In this document: piece by piece, positions 20,179 to 29,384 of the stretch
Numbering within the stretch: position 1 is the stretch's first letter
Layout: each line of letters begins with the position of its first letter
Source of the DNA: Gammaproteobacteria bacterium
GTDB taxonomy: Bacteria > Pseudomonadota > Gammaproteobacteria > Steroidobacterales > Steroidobacteraceae
Length of the DNA stretch: 64,000 nucleotides
NCBI GenBank assembly: GCA_025359205.1
Contig: JANYHD010000001.1
Span: 1-64,000, forward strand
Reading direction: 5' to 3'
The notes under the pieces: model-generated
The model's input: only the letters and a program-made list of their open reading frames with translations
Databases searched by the model: none
Told to the model about the DNA's origin: nothing
Made by a program: the position numbers and the translations under genes

Positions 20179-21534
20179 ATGGCTCGCAATCAACCGGTCT
20201 ACGTCTGCGGCTCCTGCGGGGGCGAGTCGCTGAAGTGGCAGGGCCAGTGCCCGCATTGCAGCGCCTGGAACACGCTGACCCGCGTGATGGGGGTGCGCGC
20301 CGAGTCGCGCTCCTGGGCGCATGCCGCCGCGTCATCGGTACCCGTGGGGCTGCCCGCCGAGCACGTGGCTGAAGTGCGCCTGAGCCTCGGCATGGCGGAG
20401 CTGGATCGCGTGTTCGGCGGGGGCTTGGGCGTCGGCTCCGTGAGCCTGCTCGGCGGCGAGCCCGGCATCGGTAAGTCGACGCTGCTGCTGCAGGTGGCCG
20501 CGGCCATTGGCGCGACTGCTCCAGTGCTGTACGCCTCCGCTGAGGAATCGACGCAACAAACCACGCAGCGCGCGCAGCGCCTGTCGCTGGCCGCGCCGCA
20601 ACTGAGCCTGGTCAGCGACAACTCGCTCGAATCCATCATGGCGCGCAGCAACGAACAGCGCGCCGCGCTGCTGGTGATCGATTCCATCCAGACCATGCAG
20701 ACCAGCAATGTCGATTCCAGCCCCGGATCGCCGCAGCAGCTGCGCGAATGCACCGCCGCGCTGGTGCGCTTTGCCAAACAGGGTGGCGCCAGCGTCATCA
20801 TCGTCGGGCATGTGACCAAGGATGGCGCGATCGCAGGTCCCAAACTGCTCGAGCACCTGGTCGACACTGTGCTGTATTTCGACGCGGACGCAGGCAGCCG
20901 CTACCGCATGCTGCGCGCCACCAAGAATCGCTTCGGCCCGGTTAACGAGCTGGGCTTCTTCGCGATGACTGGCACTGGCCTGCGCGAAGTGAAGAACCCT
21001 TCAGCGATCTTCCTCTCGCGCAATCCCCAGCCCGTGCCCGGGAGCCTGGTGATGGTGGCGCGCGATGGCGGACGACCGCTGCTCATAGAAGTGCAGGCGC
21101 TGACCGACGCGACGCGCTTTTCCGCCCCGCGGCGCGTCGCGCAGGGCGTCGATGCGAACCGCCTGGCCATGCTGCTGGCGGTGATGAGCCGCCATTCGCG
21201 CGTTTCACTCGCCGAGCACGACGTGTACGTGAACCTGGTCGGGGGACTGGCGATCACCGAGACGGCGACCGACCTGCCGCTCGCGCTGGCGATAGCCTCG
21301 AGTCTGCGCGGCGTGGCGCTGGATCCGAAGCTGGTGGCCTTCGGCGAACTGGGACTGACCGGTGAGGTGCGGCCGGTGCCGCATGGCGAGGAGCGCCTGA
21401 AGGAACTGCACAAGCAGGGCTATGCGCGCGCCATCGTGCCGCAGCAGAACGCGCCGCGGCAGGGCGTTCCGGGGCTCGAGATCGACGCCGTGGCGACGCT
21501 GGCCGAGGCGCTCGAGGCGGCCTTCCGGCCCTAG
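20179..21534 (+). CDS. radA: DNA repair protein RadA
   Basis: A 451-residue branch-migration helicase. The N-terminal C4 zinc finger is CGSCGG...CPHC, the Walker A motif is GGEPGIGKSTL (about residues 97-107), and the family KNRFG motif is in ATKNRFGPVNELGF. A C-terminal Lon-like domain follows (DVYVNLVGGLAITETATDLP). The ATG at 20179 gives the canonical start MARNQPVYVCGSCGG; in-frame codons back to 19990 are not conserved. Its stop codon overlaps the convergent membrane-protein stop at the palindromic CTAG, 21531-21534. Confidence 0.95.
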   Translation: MARNQPVYVCGSCGGESLKWQGQCPHCSAWNTLTRVMGVRAESRSWAHAAASSVPVGLPAEHVAEVRLSLGMAELDRVFGGGLGVGSVSLLGGEPGIGKSTLLLQVAAAIGATAPVLYASAEESTQQTTQRAQRLSLAAPQLSLVSDNSLESIMARSNEQRAALLVIDSIQTMQTSNVDSSPGSPQQLRECTAALVRFAKQGGASVIIVGHVTKDGAIAGPKLLEHLVDTVLYFDADAGSRYRMLRATKNRFGPVNELGFFAMTGTGLREVKNPSAIFLSRNPQPVPGSLVMVARDGGRPLLIEVQALTDATRFSAPRRVAQGVDANRLAMLLAVMSRHSRVSLAEHDVYVNLVGGLAITETATDLPLALAIASSLRGVALDPKLVAFGELGLTGEVRPVPHGEERLKELHKQGYARAIVPQQNAPRQGVPGLEIDAVATLAEALEAAFRP

Positions 21535-22805
21535 GATTTCGCGACAATCGGCCGCACGCGCACCGTGCGGATCGAGTTGTCCACCGTCTGCAGGACTTCG
21601 AATTCGAGCGCGCCGATGCGCAGCGAAGTGCCCGGTTGCGGGATGTTTTCCAGTTTCTCCAGCAGCAGGCCGTTGAGCGTCTTCGGGCCCAGCTCCGGCA
21701 GCTGCCAGCCGAGCGCGCGGTTCAAGGCGCGGATCGAAGCGCTCCCGTTCACGAGCCAGGCGCCGCTGGCGTCGCGGTGCACGTCCTTGTGGCCGACCGT
21801 CGCGGGATCAGTGGTGAACTCGCCGACGATTTCCTCGAGCAGGTCCTCGAGCGTCACCATACCCTCGATATCGCCATACTCGTTGACGACGAAAGCGTGG
21901 CGGCGCCGGTTGCGCTGGAATTGAGCCAGTTGGTGCATGAGCGAGGTGCCCTCGGGCACGAAATAGGGCTCGCGCGCCTGCGCCAGCTCGATCAGCCGCT
22001 CGCGCGTCAGCGTGGCGCGCGCGAATTCCTGCGCCGTGCGCTTCATGTGCAGGATGCCGATCAGGTTGTCGAGTTCGCCGTCGTACACCGGCAGGCGTGT
22101 GTGCGGAGTCTGACGGAGCCGTTCGAGCACGTCCTCCCAATCGGCGGAGATGTCGATGCCGGCGATGTCCTGGCGCGGGATCATGATGTCGTTCACCGTC
22201 ACGCGCTCGAGGTCCAGGATCGACAGCAACATCTGCCGGTGGCGCGCCGGGATCAGCGCGCTCGACTCGCTGACCACGGTGCGCAGCTCCTCGGCGCTCA
22301 GCGCCTGCGCGCCGTGCGAGGCGCCGTGCAGGCCGAACAGGCGCAGGAAGGCGTAGGCGGCGCGGTTGGTGAACCACCGCGGCAGCCAGGTGATCCACAG
22401 CAGCGCCCGGTATACCAGCGTCGAATTCAGGGCCACCGCCTCGCTGTGCATGGCGGCATAGATCTTCGGTGCCAGCTCACAGAAGATAATGATGAATACC
22501 ATCAGCGCGATCATCATGACCGGCAGCGCGTGCGGATGCGGCACGCGCAGCGCCAGCAGCGTCAAGACCGTGGAGGCGGCGACGCTGGCCCCCTCCAGGA
22601 TCACCAAGTTCGCACCCAGCCATTGGTCCGGCTTGGCCAGTAGCTTTTCCAGCGCGCGGGCGCGGCGCTCGCCGGCGGCGGCCCGCGTACGCACCCGGTA
22701 GCGATTGACCGAGAGCATCGCCACCTCGGTGCCTGCGGAAAATGCGATCACCACCAGCAGGCCGAGGAGCGTGAGCAGCAGAGCGATGGTCGGAGCCGTA
22801 TCCAC
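21531..22805 (-). CDS. CorC/HlyC-family membrane protein with CBS domains
   Basis: A protein of about 424 residues. An N-terminal DUF21 transmembrane domain (hydrophobic segments at ~5-25, 60-85 and 90-110) is followed by a pair of CBS domains (DIMIPRQDIAGID to VTLEDLLEEIVGEF) and a C-terminal CorC/HlyC transporter-associated domain. Relatives (YtfL, CorB) are implicated in divalent-cation efflux or membrane homeostasis. GTG at 22805 with AAGG upstream is the likely start. The frame stays open for another 1.4 kb upstream, but that stretch is antisense to ffh and not conserved. Confidence 0.88.
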   Translation of the reverse strand: MDTAPTIALLLTLLGLLVVIAFSAGTEVAMLSVNRYRVRTRAAAGERRARALEKLLAKPDQWLGANLVILEGASVAASTVLTLLALRVPHPHALPVMMIALMVFIIIFCELAPKIYAAMHSEAVALNSTLVYRALLWITWLPRWFTNRAAYAFLRLFGLHGASHGAQALSAEELRTVVSESSALIPARHRQMLLSILDLERVTVNDIMIPRQDIAGIDISADWEDVLERLRQTPHTRLPVYDGELDNLIGILHMKRTAQEFARATLTRERLIELAQAREPYFVPEGTSLMHQLAQFQRNRRRHAFVVNEYGDIEGMVTLEDLLEEIVGEFTTDPATVGHKDVHRDASGAWLVNGSASIRALNRALGWQLPELGPKTLNGLLLEKLENIPQPGTSLRIGALEFEVLQTVDNSIRTVRVRPIVAKS

Positions 22806-22868
22806 GCGGACACCTTGAGCAATGCGCCAGGGGACCCATAGCATAGGCCCTGCGCGTACAATTGCCCG

Positions 22869-24209
22869 ATGTTTGACCAACTGACCGGGCGGCTCAGCGC
22901 TGCCGTGGCGGCACTGCGCGGGCGCGGGCGCCTGAGCGAAGACAACATCGCCGACACGCTCCGCGAGGTGCGCATTGCGCTGCTCGAGGCCGACGTCGCG
23001 CTGCCGGTGGTGAAGCGCTTCATCGATGCGGTCAAGACACGCGCGCTCGGCACCGAAGTCAGTGCCAGCCTCAGCCCCGGGCAGACGCTGGTCGGCATCC
23101 TGCATCGCGAACTGGTGGCGCTGCTCGGCGGGGCCGGCACCAGCCTGGCGCTCAACGTGCAGCCGCCGCTGGTGCTGCTGCTCGCGGGCCTGCAGGGCGC
23201 GGGCAAGACCACCACCGCTGCGAAGCTCGCCCGCTGGCTGATCGAGACGCACAGGAAGCGCGTGCTGCTGGTCAGCACCGACGTGCGGCGTCCGGCGGCC
23301 ATCTTGCAGCTCGAGCGGCTGGCCTCCCAGGTGCAGGCCGATTTCTTTGCAGCGCCGTCGGGTGCGGCGCCAGCCGTGATTGCGGCCGCGGCGCTGGCGC
23401 AGGCGCGCAGTGGCGTCTACGACGCGCTGATCGTCGATACCGCGGGACGCTTGCACATCGACGCGGAACTGATGAGCGAGGTGCAGCAGATCGACAGCGC
23501 CGTGAATGCGCACCAGCGCCTGTTCGTCGTCGATGCGATGTCCGGCCAGGACGCGCTGAATGCCGCGCGCGCTTTCAACACGGCCCTGGAACTCACGGGT
23601 GTGGTCCTCACCAAGGCTGACGGCGATGCACGCGGCGGTGCGGCCCTGTCGGTGCGCGAGGTGACGGGCAAGCCGGTCCTGTTCCTGGGTGTCGGTGAGA
23701 AAACCGAGGCGCTCGAGACCTTCGACCCTGAGCGCATGGCGCAGCGGATCCTCGGCATGGGTGATGTCGTGGCCCTGGTCGAGAGTGTGCAGCGCAACAT
23801 CGAGGTCGGTGAGGCCGAGCGGCTGGCTCGCAAGCTGGGCCAGGGCAAGTCCTTTGACCTGGCCGACCTGCGCTCCCAGCTCGAGCAGGTGCGTCGCATG
23901 GGGGGCCTTGGGGCCCTTATGGACAAGCTTCCGGCCCAGATGAGCCAGCGGGCCATGGCACCCGACCAGGCGGACCGGCAGGTCCGCCGGCAGGTGGCGA
24001 TCATTAACGCCATGACGCCCCGGGAGCGGCGGGTTCCAGGGGTCATCGACGGGTCCAGGCGGCGGCGCATCGCCCGCGGGGCAGGGGTGCAGGTCCAGGA
24101 CGTCAACCGGCTGCTCAAGCAGTTCCTGGAGATGCAGAAGATGATGAAACAGCTCAAGGGCGGGGGGCTGCGCCGGCTCATGGGCGCATTCCGCGGCGGG
24201 GCGCAATAG
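22869..24209 (+). CDS. ffh: signal recognition particle protein Ffh
   Basis: A 446-residue SRP54 GTPase. An N domain begins MFDQLTGRLSAAVAALRGRG. The G domain has GLQGAGKTTTAAKLA (about residue 105), DTAGRLHID and TKADGDARGGAALS, and the C-terminal M domain is methionine-rich (LEMQKMMKQLKGGGL). It binds the signal-anchor sequences of nascent membrane proteins and partners the 4.5S RNA found here at about 46.2 kb. It lies upstream of rpsP, a common order. Confidence 0.96.
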   Translation: MFDQLTGRLSAAVAALRGRGRLSEDNIADTLREVRIALLEADVALPVVKRFIDAVKTRALGTEVSASLSPGQTLVGILHRELVALLGGAGTSLALNVQPPLVLLLAGLQGAGKTTTAAKLARWLIETHRKRVLLVSTDVRRPAAILQLERLASQVQADFFAAPSGAAPAVIAAAALAQARSGVYDALIVDTAGRLHIDAELMSEVQQIDSAVNAHQRLFVVDAMSGQDALNAARAFNTALELTGVVLTKADGDARGGAALSVREVTGKPVLFLGVGEKTEALETFDPERMAQRILGMGDVVALVESVQRNIEVGEAERLARKLGQGKSFDLADLRSQLEQVRRMGGLGALMDKLPAQMSQRAMAPDQADRQVRRQVAIINAMTPRERRVPGVIDGSRRRRIARGAGVQVQDVNRLLKQFLEMQKMMKQLKGGGLRRLMGAFRGGAQ

Positions 24210-24274
24210 CCCCCGGTGGGCACAGGCTGGCGGCCATAAGTCATTGAGGGCTTTAAGTCCGGGCCGCCATTGCG

Positions 24275-24280
24275 TAGAAT
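24275..24280 (+). promoter_or_regulatory. -10 element of the rpsP operon
   Basis: TAGAAT at 24275-24280 has a weak -35 TTTAAG 17 bp upstream (24252-24257). It lies 37 bp before the rpsP start in the only sizeable gap before the rpsP-rimM-trmD-rplS genes. Confidence 0.5.
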
Positions 24281-24316
24281 CCGCGCTCTTTTTTGGACCC
24301 CAGAGCTACCCCAAAC

Positions 24317-24571
24317 ATGGTCACCATTCGTCTCACCCGCCGCGGCGCCAAGAACCAGCCTTTCTACCACGTGGTGGTGACGGACAGCCGCAAGCGCCAG
24401 GGCGGTTCCAGCCTTGAGCAGGTTGGTTTCTTCAATCCGGTCGCGCGTGGCAAGGAAAGCCGCCTGCGCCTGGAGCTGGGCCGCATTGATCATTGGGTGG
24501 GGCTCGGGGCGCAGCTTTCCGACCGCGTGAGCCAACTGGTCAGCACCTACCGCAAGCAGGCGGCGGCCTAA
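24317..24571 (+). CDS. rpsP: 30S ribosomal protein S16
   Basis: An 84-residue S16 starting [20 protein letters not shown], with [20 protein letters not shown], as in the family. The ATG at 24317 is the conserved start; an in-frame ATG at 24293 adds eight non-conserved residues. It heads the rpsP-rimM-trmD-rplS operon. Confidence 0.97.
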   Translation: MVTIRLTRRGAKNQPFYHVVVTDSRKRQGGSSLEQVGFFNPVARGKESRLRLELGRIDHWVGLGAQLSDRVSQLVSTYRKQAAA

Positions 24572-24585
24572 GGAGTACAGCGGTC

Positions 24586-25101
24586 GTGGCCGAAGCTCGG
24601 CCGCCTCGCTACGTGAAGCTCGGCAGGGTGCTCGGCGCGGCTGGCGTGCGGGGCTGGCTGAAGGTGCAGTCCTACACGGACCCTCCCGACAACCTGCTGC
24701 AGCATCGCTCCTGGATGCTGGTGGACATGCAGGGCGCACGGGTGCCGTGCACGGTGGCGGAATCGGCTTTCGATGGACGCTGGCTGCGAGCCCGCTTCGA
24801 GGGCGTAGAGGATCGTGATGCCGCTGAGTTGCTCGGCGGCCGGGACATCGAGATCGAGCGTTCGGCCTTGCCGCCGACCGCGGCGCGCGAGTACTACCGC
24901 GACGACCTGATCGGGTTTCGTGTGGTCAACCGCGCCGGGCGTGAGCTCGGGCGGGTCAGCCATTTCATCGAGGCGCCCGCTGCGCCGGTGATGGTGGTGG
25001 CGGGCGTGCGGGAACTGTGGATACCGGCTTTGCCGAGCCACCTGCGGCGGGTGGGGCTCGAACAGGGCGAAGTCGAGGTGGACTGGCCGGAGGAACTCTA
25101 G
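24586..25101 (+). CDS. rimM: 16S rRNA processing protein RimM
   Basis: A 171-residue 30S maturation factor that binds S19 near the 3' domain of 16S rRNA. The N-terminal RimM domain has LGRVLGAAGVRGWLKVQSYT, and the C-terminal PRC-barrel has YYRDDLIGFRVVN. The GTG at 24586 is chosen because AAGGAG lies 10 bases upstream and it sits just before the conserved block. Confidence 0.94.
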   Translation: MAEARPPRYVKLGRVLGAAGVRGWLKVQSYTDPPDNLLQHRSWMLVDMQGARVPCTVAESAFDGRWLRARFEGVEDRDAAELLGGRDIEIERSALPPTAAREYYRDDLIGFRVVNRAGRELGRVSHFIEAPAAPVMVVAGVRELWIPALPSHLRRVGLEQGEVEVDWPEEL

Positions 25102-25126
25102 GCCGGTCGCGGCGCGGAGAGCGAAG

Positions 25127-25879
25127 GTGCTGATCGAAGTGGTCACGCTGTTCCCGGAAATGATCCGGGATGCGCTCCGGCACGGCATCGTCGGGCGGGC
25201 GCAGGAGCGCGGCCTGCTGATGGTGGGCACGGAAGATCCGCGCGCCCACACCCGCGACGTGCACCACACGGTGGACGACCGGCCCTACGGCGGCGGGCCC
25301 GGGATGGTGATGAAGCCTGAGCCGCTGTGCACGGCGATTCGCGCGGCGCGCGCGCGGCTGCCGGCAGGCAGCGTCACGATTGCGCTGTCCGCGCAGGGTG
25401 AACGCCTGGGCCAGGCCAGGGTGCTGGACCTGCTGACGCAACCAGCGCTGCTGCTGGTCGCGGGGCGGTACGAAGGAATTGATGAGCGGGTGCTTGGGGC
25501 GGAAGTCGATCTCGAGCTCTCGATCGGCGATTATGTGCTCTCGGGCGGGGAGCTGCCGGCGCTGGTGCTGATCGATGCGCTGGCGCGGCTCCTGCCGGGA
25601 GCGCTGGGCGACGAGCGCTCGGCGCAGCAGGAGTCGTTCAGCGATGGCCTGCTCGACTGGCCGCATTACACGCGGCCGGAGGCGTACGAGGGCGCGCAGG
25701 TGCCGGCGGTGCTGCTGTCGGGCGACCATGCCGCGATTGCGCGCTGGCGGCTGAAGCAGGCGCTGGGCCGCACTTGGCTGCGGCGGCCTGAGTTGCTGAA
25801 CGGGGTGACACTGGATGCGCAGCGCGCGGCGCTGCTGCAGGAATTTTTGCAGGAACGGGAACAGGAAGGCGACACATGA
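25127..25879 (+). CDS. trmD: tRNA (guanine-N1-)-methyltransferase
   Basis: A 250-residue SPOUT enzyme making m1G37 in tRNA. It begins with [10 protein letters not shown], contains the substrate-loop [18 protein letters not shown] and the knot segment [13 protein letters not shown]...[16 protein letters not shown]. It starts with GTG at 25127 (GAAGG just upstream). The stop overlaps the rplS start (ATGA). Confidence 0.96.
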   Translation: MLIEVVTLFPEMIRDALRHGIVGRAQERGLLMVGTEDPRAHTRDVHHTVDDRPYGGGPGMVMKPEPLCTAIRAARARLPAGSVTIALSAQGERLGQARVLDLLTQPALLLVAGRYEGIDERVLGAEVDLELSIGDYVLSGGELPALVLIDALARLLPGALGDERSAQQESFSDGLLDWPHYTRPEAYEGAQVPAVLLSGDHAAIARWRLKQALGRTWLRRPELLNGVTLDAQRAALLQEFLQEREQEGDT

Positions 25880-26217
25880 ACATCATTCAAACGCTGGAAG
25901 CCGAGCGCATGACGCGCAAGGTGCCGGATTTCAAGCCCGGCGACACCGTGGTCGTGCAGGTCAAGGTCGTCGAGGGCGAGCGCGAGCGCGTGCAGGCCTT
26001 CGAGGGCGTGGTAATCGCGATCTCCAACCGCGGCTTCAATTCCTCGTTCACGGTGCGCAAGGTGTCGCACGGCGAGGGCGTGGAGCGCACCTTCCAGACG
26101 CACAGCCCCGCGATCAGCGACATCAGCGTCAAGCGGCGCGGCAACGTGCGGCGCGCGAAGCTCTACTACCTGCGCGACCGCGCCGGCAAGTCGGCGCGCA
26201 TCGAAGAGAAGGTTTAG
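25876..26217 (+). CDS. rplS: 50S ribosomal protein L19
   Basis: A 113-residue L19. Conserved segments include [30 protein letters not shown] and [18 protein letters not shown], ending with a basic [17 protein letters not shown] tail. It overlaps trmD by 4 bp as the last gene of the operon. Confidence 0.97.
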   Translation: MNIIQTLEAERMTRKVPDFKPGDTVVVQVKVVEGERERVQAFEGVVIAISNRGFNSSFTVRKVSHGEGVERTFQTHSPAISDISVKRRGNVRRAKLYYLRDRAGKSARIEEKV

Positions 26218-26278
26218 GGGCCAATTGCGCGCGCCGCGGGCGCAGCGATCCCATAAGCGCTAACAGGCCACAGGACGC

Positions 26279-28141
26279 ATGCGCTACCTGCTCGCTTTCT
26301 TCCGCAACCTGTGGCGCGGGCTCGACGTCCTGCGCCGCGTGCTGCATCTGCTGCTGCTGCTGGCGCTGTTCACGCTGGTGATCGCAGGCCTGCGCGGCTC
26401 GATTCCGCGCCTGCCCGAGCGCGGCGCGCTGCTCATCCGTCCCGCAGGCGACATCGTCGAGCAGCTCGCCGGCGAGCCGCTGCAGCGTGCGCTGAGCGAA
26501 GCCCAGGGCGAGAGCGCGCCGCAGACGCTGCTCTCAGACCTCACGCGCGCAATCCGCCGCGCCGGGACCGATGCGCGCATCCAGGCGCTGTTGATCGAGA
26601 CCAACGACATGGAACGCGCCGGCCAGCCGGAACTGGAAGAATTGGCGGCGGCGATCCGTGACTTCCGCGCCACGGGCAAGAAGGTCATCGCCCACGGCAA
26701 TTATTTCCTGCAGGGCCAGTATTACCTTGCGGCGCAGGCCGACGAGGTCTACCTCGATCCCTTCGGCTTCGTACTCCTGCCCGGCTACGATCGCTACCGC
26801 ATGTACTTCAAGGACGCGATCGACAAGCTCGGCGTCGACGTGCACCTGGTGCGCGCGGGCAAGTTCAAGAGCGCCGATGAACCGTTCATCCGCCACGACA
26901 TGTCCGAGGAGGATCGGCAGGAGAGTGCCGCGTACCTGCAATCCTTGTGGCTTGGATATCGGACCGCCGTTGGCGCTGCCAGACACCTCGATCCGCAGGC
27001 GCTGACGGGCTATGCCGACGGCTATGCGGCGGCGGTGCGGCAGGCCGGTGGTGACCTCGCGGGCGTGGCCAAGAGCGCTGGCCTGGTCACGGCGCTCCGC
27101 ACCGACGACCAGGTCGATCAGCGCATGATCGAGCTGGTCGGTGCCGACCCGCAGCGACACGGCTTCCAGTCGGTCGGGCTCGAAGACTACCTGCGCGTGC
27201 TGCACGCGGAAGAACACCTGCATCGCAGCGCCGGCAGCGCCGTCGGTGTCATCGTGGCGAGTGGCGAGATCCTCGACGGCAACCAGCCATCGGGCACCGT
27301 CGGCGGCGAATCGACCGCGGCGCTGCTGCGCCAGGCGCGCCAGGACGCGGATATCAAGGCTGTGGTGCTGCGCATCGACAGCCCCGGCGGCAGCGTGCTC
27401 GCCGCCGAGCAGATCTATCGCGAAGTGCAGTTGCTGCGCGCCGCGGGCAAGCCGGTGGTCGCCTCCATGGGCGACCTGGCGGCCTCGGGCGGCTACTACA
27501 TCGCTGCGCCCGCCGACGAAATCCTGGCGAGCGCCAACACCATCACCGGGTCGATCGGCGTGTTCGCGACTGTGCCAACCTTCGATCGCACGCTGGCAAA
27601 ACTGGGCGTGCACGTCGATGGCGTGGGTACCACGGCGCTGTCCGGCAGCTTGCGCCTGGATCGGCCGCTGTCGCCCGAGATCGAATCCATCCTGCAATCA
27701 AGCGTGGATCACAGCTATGCGCAGTTCATCCAGCGTGTGGCCAGCGGGCGGCGCAAGACGGCGGCGGCCGTCGACGCCATCGCTCAGGGGCGCGTGTGGG
27801 CCGGGCGCGATGCGCTGCGTCTGGGGCTGATCGACGGCATCGGTGGCTATGATGACGCGGTGCACGCGGCGGCGAAGCGAGCCAAGCTAGGCAAGAACTA
27901 CGCCGTGCGGGTGATCGAGCCGCAGCTCAGCTTTGCCGAGCAGCTGCTGCTGAATGCGCGCGGCGCTTGGGGCCGGGTGCTGGCCCCGCTGGGCGCCGGC
28001 CCGCGCGGCGCCCTCGCGCCTGTGCTGGGCGCGCGCCTGGCGCCGCAATTGCTGCCGCTGGAGCAGGAAGTGGCGCGCTGGCAGCGCCTGGCTGCGGTGC
28101 CGCAGCACACGCTCGCCTACTGTTTCTGCACCGTCGACTGA
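26279..28141 (+). CDS. sppA: signal peptide peptidase SppA (67-kDa type)
   Basis: A 620-residue membrane-anchored protease that clears signal peptides in the inner membrane. One hydrophobic anchor lies at about residues 20-38. Two S49 domains follow: the general-base lysine is in VRAGKFKSADEPF (about residue 200) in the first, and the nucleophile serine is in GDLAASGGYYIAAPADEI (about residue 405) in the second, as in the E. coli enzyme where the dyad spans both halves. It lies 61 bp after rplS and is probably transcribed from its own or a read-through promoter. Confidence 0.93.
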   Translation: MRYLLAFFRNLWRGLDVLRRVLHLLLLLALFTLVIAGLRGSIPRLPERGALLIRPAGDIVEQLAGEPLQRALSEAQGESAPQTLLSDLTRAIRRAGTDARIQALLIETNDMERAGQPELEELAAAIRDFRATGKKVIAHGNYFLQGQYYLAAQADEVYLDPFGFVLLPGYDRYRMYFKDAIDKLGVDVHLVRAGKFKSADEPFIRHDMSEEDRQESAAYLQSLWLGYRTAVGAARHLDPQALTGYADGYAAAVRQAGGDLAGVAKSAGLVTALRTDDQVDQRMIELVGADPQRHGFQSVGLEDYLRVLHAEEHLHRSAGSAVGVIVASGEILDGNQPSGTVGGESTAALLRQARQDADIKAVVLRIDSPGGSVLAAEQIYREVQLLRAAGKPVVASMGDLAASGGYYIAAPADEILASANTITGSIGVFATVPTFDRTLAKLGVHVDGVGTTALSGSLRLDRPLSPEIESILQSSVDHSYAQFIQRVASGRRKTAAAVDAIAQGRVWAGRDALRLGLIDGIGGYDDAVHAAAKRAKLGKNYAVRVIEPQLSFAEQLLLNARGAWGRVLAPLGAGPRGALAPVLGARLAPQLLPLEQEVARWQRLAAVPQHTLAYCFCTVD

Positions 28142-28153
28142 CGCGCGCCTGCT

Positions 28154-28933
28154 TCAGGCGCCGCCGACCAATACGCCCAGCATGCTGATGCTGCCCAGGT
28201 CCATCCCGTCTATCGGCATGGTCACCGCATCGCCCGCTCGCGCCAGCGCGAGCACGTAGAGCAGCGGCAGGTAATGTTCTGGTGTCGGCACGCTGAGCGC
28301 AGCGCCGGCGTCGAGCGATTCATAGGCGGCGAGTGCGGCGTGGCGGCCCGCCTGCACGGCCGTACGCACCGCGGCATTGAAGCTCAGGGCCCAGTCCGGC
28401 GCCGAGGCCGCGGGGTCGAACTGCAGCATGCGCAGGTTGTGCACGACGTTGCCGCTGCCGAGCACCAGCACGCCTGCGTCGCGCAGCGGCGCCAGGCGTT
28501 GCGCCAGCGCGTAGTGCTGCGGCCCACTCAGCGAGGCGTCCAGTGACAGCTGGACCACGGGGATCTCCGCCTGTGGATAGAGGTAGCGCAGCACCGACCA
28601 ACTGCCGTGATCGAGGCCCCATTCTTCATCGAGGCGGACGGCAGCCGGTGCGAGCAGCTTCGCTACGCGCGCCGCCAGCTGCGGCGCGCCGGCCGCCGCG
28701 TATTGGATGGCGTATAGCGCCGCGGGAAAGCCGTAGAAATCATGAATCGTGCGTGGCTTGCTCTGTGCCGTGACCGCCGTGCCGCGGCCGTACCAATGCG
28801 CGGAGACGGCGAGTATCGCGCTCGGGCGCGGCAGTTCGCGCCCGAGCTGCTCCCAGGCTACGGTGAAGCGGCTCGGTTCGATGGCCAGCATCGGCGAGCC
28901 GTGACCGAGGAACAGTGCCGGATGCGCTGTCAT
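28154..28933 (-). CDS. ygiD: extradiol dioxygenase, 4,5-DOPA dioxygenase/YgiD-like
   Basis: A 259-residue LigB-superfamily protein. Iron/zinc ligands are visible in FLGHGSPMLAIE (His near residue 10), SAHWYGRG, and LDHGSWSVLRYLYP. Family members open DOPA-type catechols in plants, and YgiD does so in bacteria in vitro; the physiological substrate is unknown. The start overlaps the sixA stop (ATGA), making it the last gene of the suf-sufT-sixA transcript, an unusual context. Confidence 0.88.
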   Translation of the reverse strand: MTAHPALFLGHGSPMLAIEPSRFTVAWEQLGRELPRPSAILAVSAHWYGRGTAVTAQSKPRTIHDFYGFPAALYAIQYAAAGAPQLAARVAKLLAPAAVRLDEEWGLDHGSWSVLRYLYPQAEIPVVQLSLDASLSGPQHYALAQRLAPLRDAGVLVLGSGNVVHNLRMLQFDPAASAPDWALSFNAAVRTAVQAGRHAALAAYESLDAGAALSVPTPEHYLPLLYVLALARAGDAVTMPIDGMDLGSISMLGVLVGGA

Positions 28934-29382
28934 GAGTGCACCAGCTCGCGCCAGACGTCGGCCGCGAGCGGCAGGCGCCAGAAGGCGGCGGTGGCGAGAT
29001 GGCCCTGTTTGTGCTTCTGGTCGAGTTCGCCGCCAAGCTCGCTGAGGCTGGGGTTGTGGCCGACCACGAGCAGCGTGCGTGCGCCGCCGTGTCGTCGCGC
29101 GACGGCCGCGCGTATGCGCAGCGGGGTCGCGAGGTAGAGTTCGGGCACCGCCTCGACCAGCGCCGCCGGCAGCAACAGTTCAGCGGCCACGATAGTGGCC
29201 GTTTCGGTGGTGCGCCGCGCGGGGCTGTAGAGCAGGCGATCGATGGCCGCGCCACGGGCGAGCGCTCGCGCCGCGCGCGCGGCCGCCGCGCGCCCCGCGT
29301 CCGAGAGCGGACGGCCGAAATCCTCGGCGTCGATCGCTGCCGGCAGGGCCTCGGCGTGCCGCATGAGGATCAGCTCGTGCAC
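28930..29382 (-). CDS. sixA: phosphohistidine phosphatase SixA
   Basis: A 150-residue histidine-phosphatase-superfamily protein. The RHG-type catalytic motif is LILMRHAEA at the N-terminus, PLSDAGRAAA follows, and the second catalytic His is in VVGHNPSLSELG. SixA dephosphorylates histidine phosphotransfer domains, notably ArcB and the nitrogen PTS. The GTG at 29382 lies just after the sufT stop; GTG at 29391 is an alternative that overlaps it. It is embedded between sufT and ygiD. Confidence 0.88.
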   Translation of the reverse strand: MHELILMRHAEALPAAIDAEDFGRPLSDAGRAAAARAARALARGAAIDRLLYSPARRTTETATIVAAELLLPAALVEAVPELYLATPLRIRAAVARRHGGARTLLVVGHNPSLSELGGELDQKHKQGHLATAAFWRLPLAADVWRELVHS

Positions 29383-29384
29383 GG

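Noticed and set aside
22806-24206. Long minus-strand open frame continuous with the CorC-type gene
   Set aside because: It is exactly antisense to ffh, shows His/Gln/Arg-rich low-complexity translation and no domain. It is open because of high G+C codon bias in ffh.
26534-27697. 387-codon minus-strand frame over sppA
   Set aside because: Shadow frame; sppA has both catalytic residues and clear domains on the other strand.
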